Shown piece by piece: positions 39,819-43,820 of a DNA stretch of 43,820 nt. Below the pieces are notes generated by a model. The model worked only from the letters and a program-made list of their open reading frames with translations. It ran no database searches and was not told the origin of the DNA. Each line of letters starts with the position of its first letter. The first letter of the stretch is position 1. Origin of the DNA: Massilia arenae. GTDB taxonomy: Bacteria; Pseudomonadota; Gammaproteobacteria; Burkholderiales; Burkholderiaceae_D. Where the stretch lies: NCBI RefSeq assembly GCF_008014745.1, contig NZ_VPFD01000038.1:1-43820 (forward strand), given 5' to 3'. The position numbers were made by a program, and so were the translations under genes.

Positions 39819-41360
39819 ATGGGCGCGCGCGGCAAAGTATTGCTGCTGGTGGTGCCGGCGGCGCTGCTGGCGCTGTCCCTGACGTTGACGAGTTGCTCGT
39901 CGCTGCCGCCGCTGGAGGGCAGGGTGGCAAGTACGGCTTTCGTCGAGACTGACGATACCCGTCTCGGCAAGGCCTTGCTGCCGCTCACGATGGCACACCC
40001 CGGCCTGGTGGGCATTCATGCCCTGGCGGATGGGCGTGACGCCTTTGCCGCGCGTGCCGTCCTGGCGCAGGCTGCCGATCGCAGCCTGGATGTCCAGTAC
40101 TATATATGGCGTAACGACACCACCGGCATGCTGATGTTCGACGCGCTCACGAAAGCAGCCGAGCGCGGAGTGCGCGTGCGCCTTCTGCTCGATGACAACA
40201 ACACCGCCGGGCTCGATGGCGCGCTGGCCGCGCTCGACGCCCATCCCTTGATCGAGGTCCGGCTGTTCAACCCGAATGCTATCCGTTCGATGAGGATGGT
40301 CGGCATGGCCGCCGATTTCATGCGTCTCAACCGCCGCATGCACAATAAATCGTTCACCGCCGATAACCAGGTCACAATCGTGGGCGGACGCAATGTGGGT
40401 GACGAGTATTTCGGCGCAGCGGGCGAAATCTCGTTCGCCGATCTCGATGTCATCGCGGCCGGGCCGGTGGTGCGGGCGGTTTCGGATGATTTCGACCTGT
40501 ACTGGAACAGCCCATCCGCCTACCCGCTGGTGCTGCTGGCGCCGGATGCCATCGCCGAGCCGGCCTTCAAACCCGATGCCGAGGCGCAGGCCTATCTGGA
40601 TGCGATCAAGCGTTCTGCATTCCTGGAGCAGTTGGTGGGAGGGAGCCTGCCGCTGGAGTGGGCGCGCACGAAGTTCGTCAGCGACGATCCCGCCAAGGTG
40701 GTGGGCAAGGCGGCGCGCGAAGCGAATATCGCCGTCAAGCTCAAGGAACTGCTGGGTGAGCCGACGCGTGACCTCGAGCTGGTGTCGCCCTATTTCGTGC
40801 CGGGCAAGGAGGGCGTGGATGCCTTCGTCGACCTGGCCGGAAAAGGTGTGCAGACCAGAATATTGACCAATTCCCTCGAAGCGACCGACGTCGCGGCGGT
40901 GCACGCCGGTTATGCCAAGTGGCGCAAGCCCCTGCTCGAGGCAGGGGTGACCTTATATGAACTGCGTCGTGAGGCAACCGACGAGCCGTCGCGCGAAAAG
41001 CGCGGCAGCGGCAGCGGAATCGGCAGTTCGGATGCGAGCCTGCATGCCAAGACCTTCGGGGTAGATGGCAACCGGGTCTTCGTCGGCTCCTTCAATTTCG
41101 ACCAGCGGTCGATTCACCTGAATACCGAAATGGGCGTTGTAATCGATAGCCCGGCGCTGGCCGCGCGCCTGACCGAAACGCTGGACAGGACATTGCCGAC
41201 GCGCGCCTATGAGGTACGACTCGATGAGCGGGGCGCGGTGATCTGGATCGAGCGGCGCGGCGATCAGGTGATCCGCCATGAGACGGAGCCTGGCACGAGC
41301 TGGTTCAAACGGGCTGCGGTAAAGGCTTTGTCGTGGCTCCCGATCGACTGGCTGTTGTAG
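39819..41360 (+). CDS. phospholipase-D-family lipoprotein (cardiolipin synthase-like)
   Basis: 513-residue phospholipase-D superfamily protein with both HKD motifs: His175-Lys177-Asp182 (HNKSFTAD) and His409-Lys411-Asp416 (HAKTFGVD), each followed by the usual Gly/Asn block (VGGRNVGDEYF, VGSFNFDQRS). The N-terminus is a signal peptide with lipobox LTSC, so it is lipid-anchored, unlike the membrane-spanning ClsA. A phosphatidyltransferase or phospholipase acting at the envelope (ClsC/YmdC-like group) is likely. Begins 3 bp after the enoyl-CoA hydratase stop. Confidence 0.9.
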   Translation: MGARGKVLLLVVPAALLALSLTLTSCSSLPPLEGRVASTAFVETDDTRLGKALLPLTMAHPGLVGIHALADGRDAFAARAVLAQAADRSLDVQYYIWRNDTTGMLMFDALTKAAERGVRVRLLLDDNNTAGLDGALAALDAHPLIEVRLFNPNAIRSMRMVGMAADFMRLNRRMHNKSFTADNQVTIVGGRNVGDEYFGAAGEISFADLDVIAAGPVVRAVSDDFDLYWNSPSAYPLVLLAPDAIAEPAFKPDAEAQAYLDAIKRSAFLEQLVGGSLPLEWARTKFVSDDPAKVVGKAAREANIAVKLKELLGEPTRDLELVSPYFVPGKEGVDAFVDLAGKGVQTRILTNSLEATDVAAVHAGYAKWRKPLLEAGVTLYELRREATDEPSREKRGSGSGIGSSDASLHAKTFGVDGNRVFVGSFNFDQRSIHLNTEMGVVIDSPALAARLTETLDRTLPTRAYEVRLDERGAVIWIERRGDQVIRHETEPGTSWFKRAAVKALSWLPIDWLL

Positions 41361-41385
41361 GCGCCACACTTTCTTTCTCCCCCTC

Positions 41386-41415
41386 TTGCGGACTCGGCAG
41401 TTGATTTGCTATAGT
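41386..41415 (+). promoter_or_regulatory. rRNA operon promoter
   Basis: TTGCGG (41386-41391), 18-bp spacer, TATAGT (41410-41415), followed by a GC-rich discriminator (TCGCGTCCGC) as in stringently controlled stable-RNA promoters. Confidence 0.55.
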
Positions 41416-41625
41416 TCGCGTCCGCTTCGGCACTGACCGAAAAACGCAAGCCAAATCAAACGGTTAGCGTGATGAGGTCAGCAGTGAAAACTGCGACGAA
41501 GCGAAATGAAGGGGTTGACGAAAAACGAAAAACACTTCATACTCTCTTTCCTCTGCTGCTGACGAACACAACGATTCGAAGCAAGCAGCAGATGATGCAG
41601 TACCGTATAAAGTTCTTTAAAAATT

Positions 41626-41654
41626 AACAGTCGATAAGTGTGGGCGTTTGATGA
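41626..41654 (+). other. left arm of 16S RNase III processing stem
   Basis: Pairs over all 29 positions with 43382-43410 after transcription, with only three G-U wobbles, bringing the two ends of 16S together for RNase III cleavage. Confidence 0.85.
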
Positions 41655-41808
41655 AGGTGCCAAGAACTTCGGTTCTTGATTACTTAAATTATCAAATGTT
41701 CACAAAAAAGAAATACGTTGTCTCAGCAATGAGATAACGGTCAGTATTTTGAGTGAGCGACCCCGTTAGCAATAACGGGTGACTCGAAAGAGTCAACAAA
41801 CAGAGATT

Positions 41809-43346
<1,538 letters not shown>

Positions 43347-43381
43347 GAGTAGCACCGGAGTCAGCCTTAAAACTGAACTCA

Positions 43382-43410
43382 TCATCAAGCGTCCACGCTT
43401 ATCGACTGTT
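43382..43410 (+). other. right arm of 16S RNase III processing stem
   Basis: Complement of 41626-41654 in the precursor transcript (29 pairs including three G-U), 39 nt after the mature 16S 3' end. Confidence 0.85.
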
Positions 43411-43432
43411 GAATGTAAAGAACAGTTTTATC

Positions 43433-43509
43433 GGGGCTGTAGCTCAGCTGGTTAGAGCACCGTGTTGATAACGCGGGGGTCGTTGGTTCGAGTCCAACCA
43501 GCCCTACCA
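43433..43509 (+). tRNA. tRNA-Ile (GAU)
   Basis: 77-nt cloverleaf in the 16S-23S spacer: acceptor GGGGCTG / CAGCCCT (first pair G-U), anticodon loop TTGATAA giving GAT, T-arm GGTTCGAGTCC, encoded CCA. Usual spacer tRNA. Confidence 0.97.
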
Positions 43510-43529
43510 AGTTATTGGCATACCCTAAT

Positions 43530-43605
43530 GGGGGATTAGCTCAGCTGGGAGAGCACCTGCTTTGCAAGCAGGGGGTCGTCGGTTCGATCCCGTCATCCTC
43601 CACCA
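43530..43605 (+). tRNA. tRNA-Ala (UGC)
   Basis: 76-nt cloverleaf 20 bp after tRNA-Ile: acceptor GGGGGAT / ATCCTCC, anticodon loop TTTGCAA giving TGC, T-arm GGTTCGATCCC, encoded CCA. Confidence 0.97.
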
Positions 43606-43820
43606 TTTAGTAAATGGTTAAAAGTTCAAACGTAAGTCACCAGCAGCTAGCTGGATGGATTTAGGTTTGATCTTTTCGAGATCACTGTTTTTTCGTTCTT
43701 TAACAATCTGGAAGAAGTAAAGTTTTTTAAGCGTGTAGCGCATATCGGAAACGAGATGTGATGCACACTTAGGGTAGTAGTAATTTGTATCAAGCAAACA
43801 TAGTTGTACTCTTGAATTCT
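43606..43820 (+). other. 16S-23S spacer, 3' part
   Basis: AT-rich spacer without genes. It contains a second boxA-like element GTTCTTTAACA (43695-43705), which normally precedes 23S rRNA and loads antitermination factors. The 23S gene should begin shortly after the window end. Confidence 0.8.

Larger units (their letters stand above)
41361..41808 (+). other. rRNA operon promoter region and pre-16S leader
   Basis: No protein gene. It holds the rRNA promoter (41386-41415), a boxA-like antitermination element GTTCTTTAA (41612-41620), the left arm of the 16S processing stem (41626-41654) and four tetraloop hairpins before the mature 16S: CAAGAAC-TTCG-GTTCTTG (41661-41678), TCTCA-GCAA-TGAGA (41721-41734), CCCGTTA-GCAA-TAACGGG (41762-41779) and GACTC-GAAA-GAGTC (41781-41794). 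Confidence 0.8.

Overview
The window is GC-rich, densely packed chromosomal DNA from a beta-proteobacterium. The 16S rRNA at the right end and the gene order (rpe-gph-trpE-trpG-trpD-trpC, ubiH-like/dsbC, apaG/mltA) point to Oxalobacteraceae, most likely the Massilia/Telluria group. That placement is from remembered sequence features; no search was run. There is no sign of a prophage, integron, CRISPR array or intact insertion sequence.

Layout. 1-980: a gene-poor lower-GC stretch, a tRNA-Phe with its own promoter and terminator, and an acyl-CoA thioesterase. 1146-12256: an organosulfur-scavenging island. It holds an EpsC-type serine acetyltransferase; a tightly packed eight-gene minus-strand operon (SfnB/DszC-like flavoprotein, MetN-MetI-MetQ-like importer, DszA/NtaA-like FMN monooxygenase, SsuA-SsuC-SsuB importer); and a divergent plus-strand set ssuE-ssuD followed by an alpha/beta hydrolase. 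Together these could import sulfonates, sulfones or thioethers, release sulfite with FMNH2 supplied by SsuE, and prepare O-acetylserine to capture the reduced sulfur. 12258-18614: unrelated small genes (UV endonuclease UvsE, a two-lobed CAP-domain protein, lipocalin, a methyltransferase with an exact 36-bp internal duplication, PhnA-type zinc ribbon, AraC regulator, GNAT acetyltransferase). 18676-18751: a second, identical tRNA-Phe.

18894-25272: UbiH-family hydroxylase, DsbC, an orphan [2Fe-2S] subunit plus MocA-like cytidylyltransferase, an M61 peptidase with a PDZ domain, and an exported M20 amidohydrolase. 25332-31163: a probable zinc-homeostasis locus: a Fur-family (Zur-like) repressor, two tandem ZnuD-like TonB-dependent receptors (only the first with a long His-rich loop), a MerC-domain membrane protein and a TonB-C-like lipoprotein. 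Three near-identical 20-bp palindromes sit exactly on the putative receptor promoters.

31255-36951 (minus): rpe-gph-[trp leader]-trpE-trpG-trpD-trpC. A 28-codon leader peptide with four Trp codons followed by a terminator hairpin indicates transcription attenuation. A REP-like inverted pair lies between trpG and trpD. 37153-41360: ApaG, a tiny membrane protein, MltA, an enoyl-CoA hydratase and a phospholipase-D-family lipoprotein. 41386-43820: the start of an rRNA operon (promoter, structured leader, 16S, tRNA-Ile, tRNA-Ala, spacer); 23S lies beyond the window.
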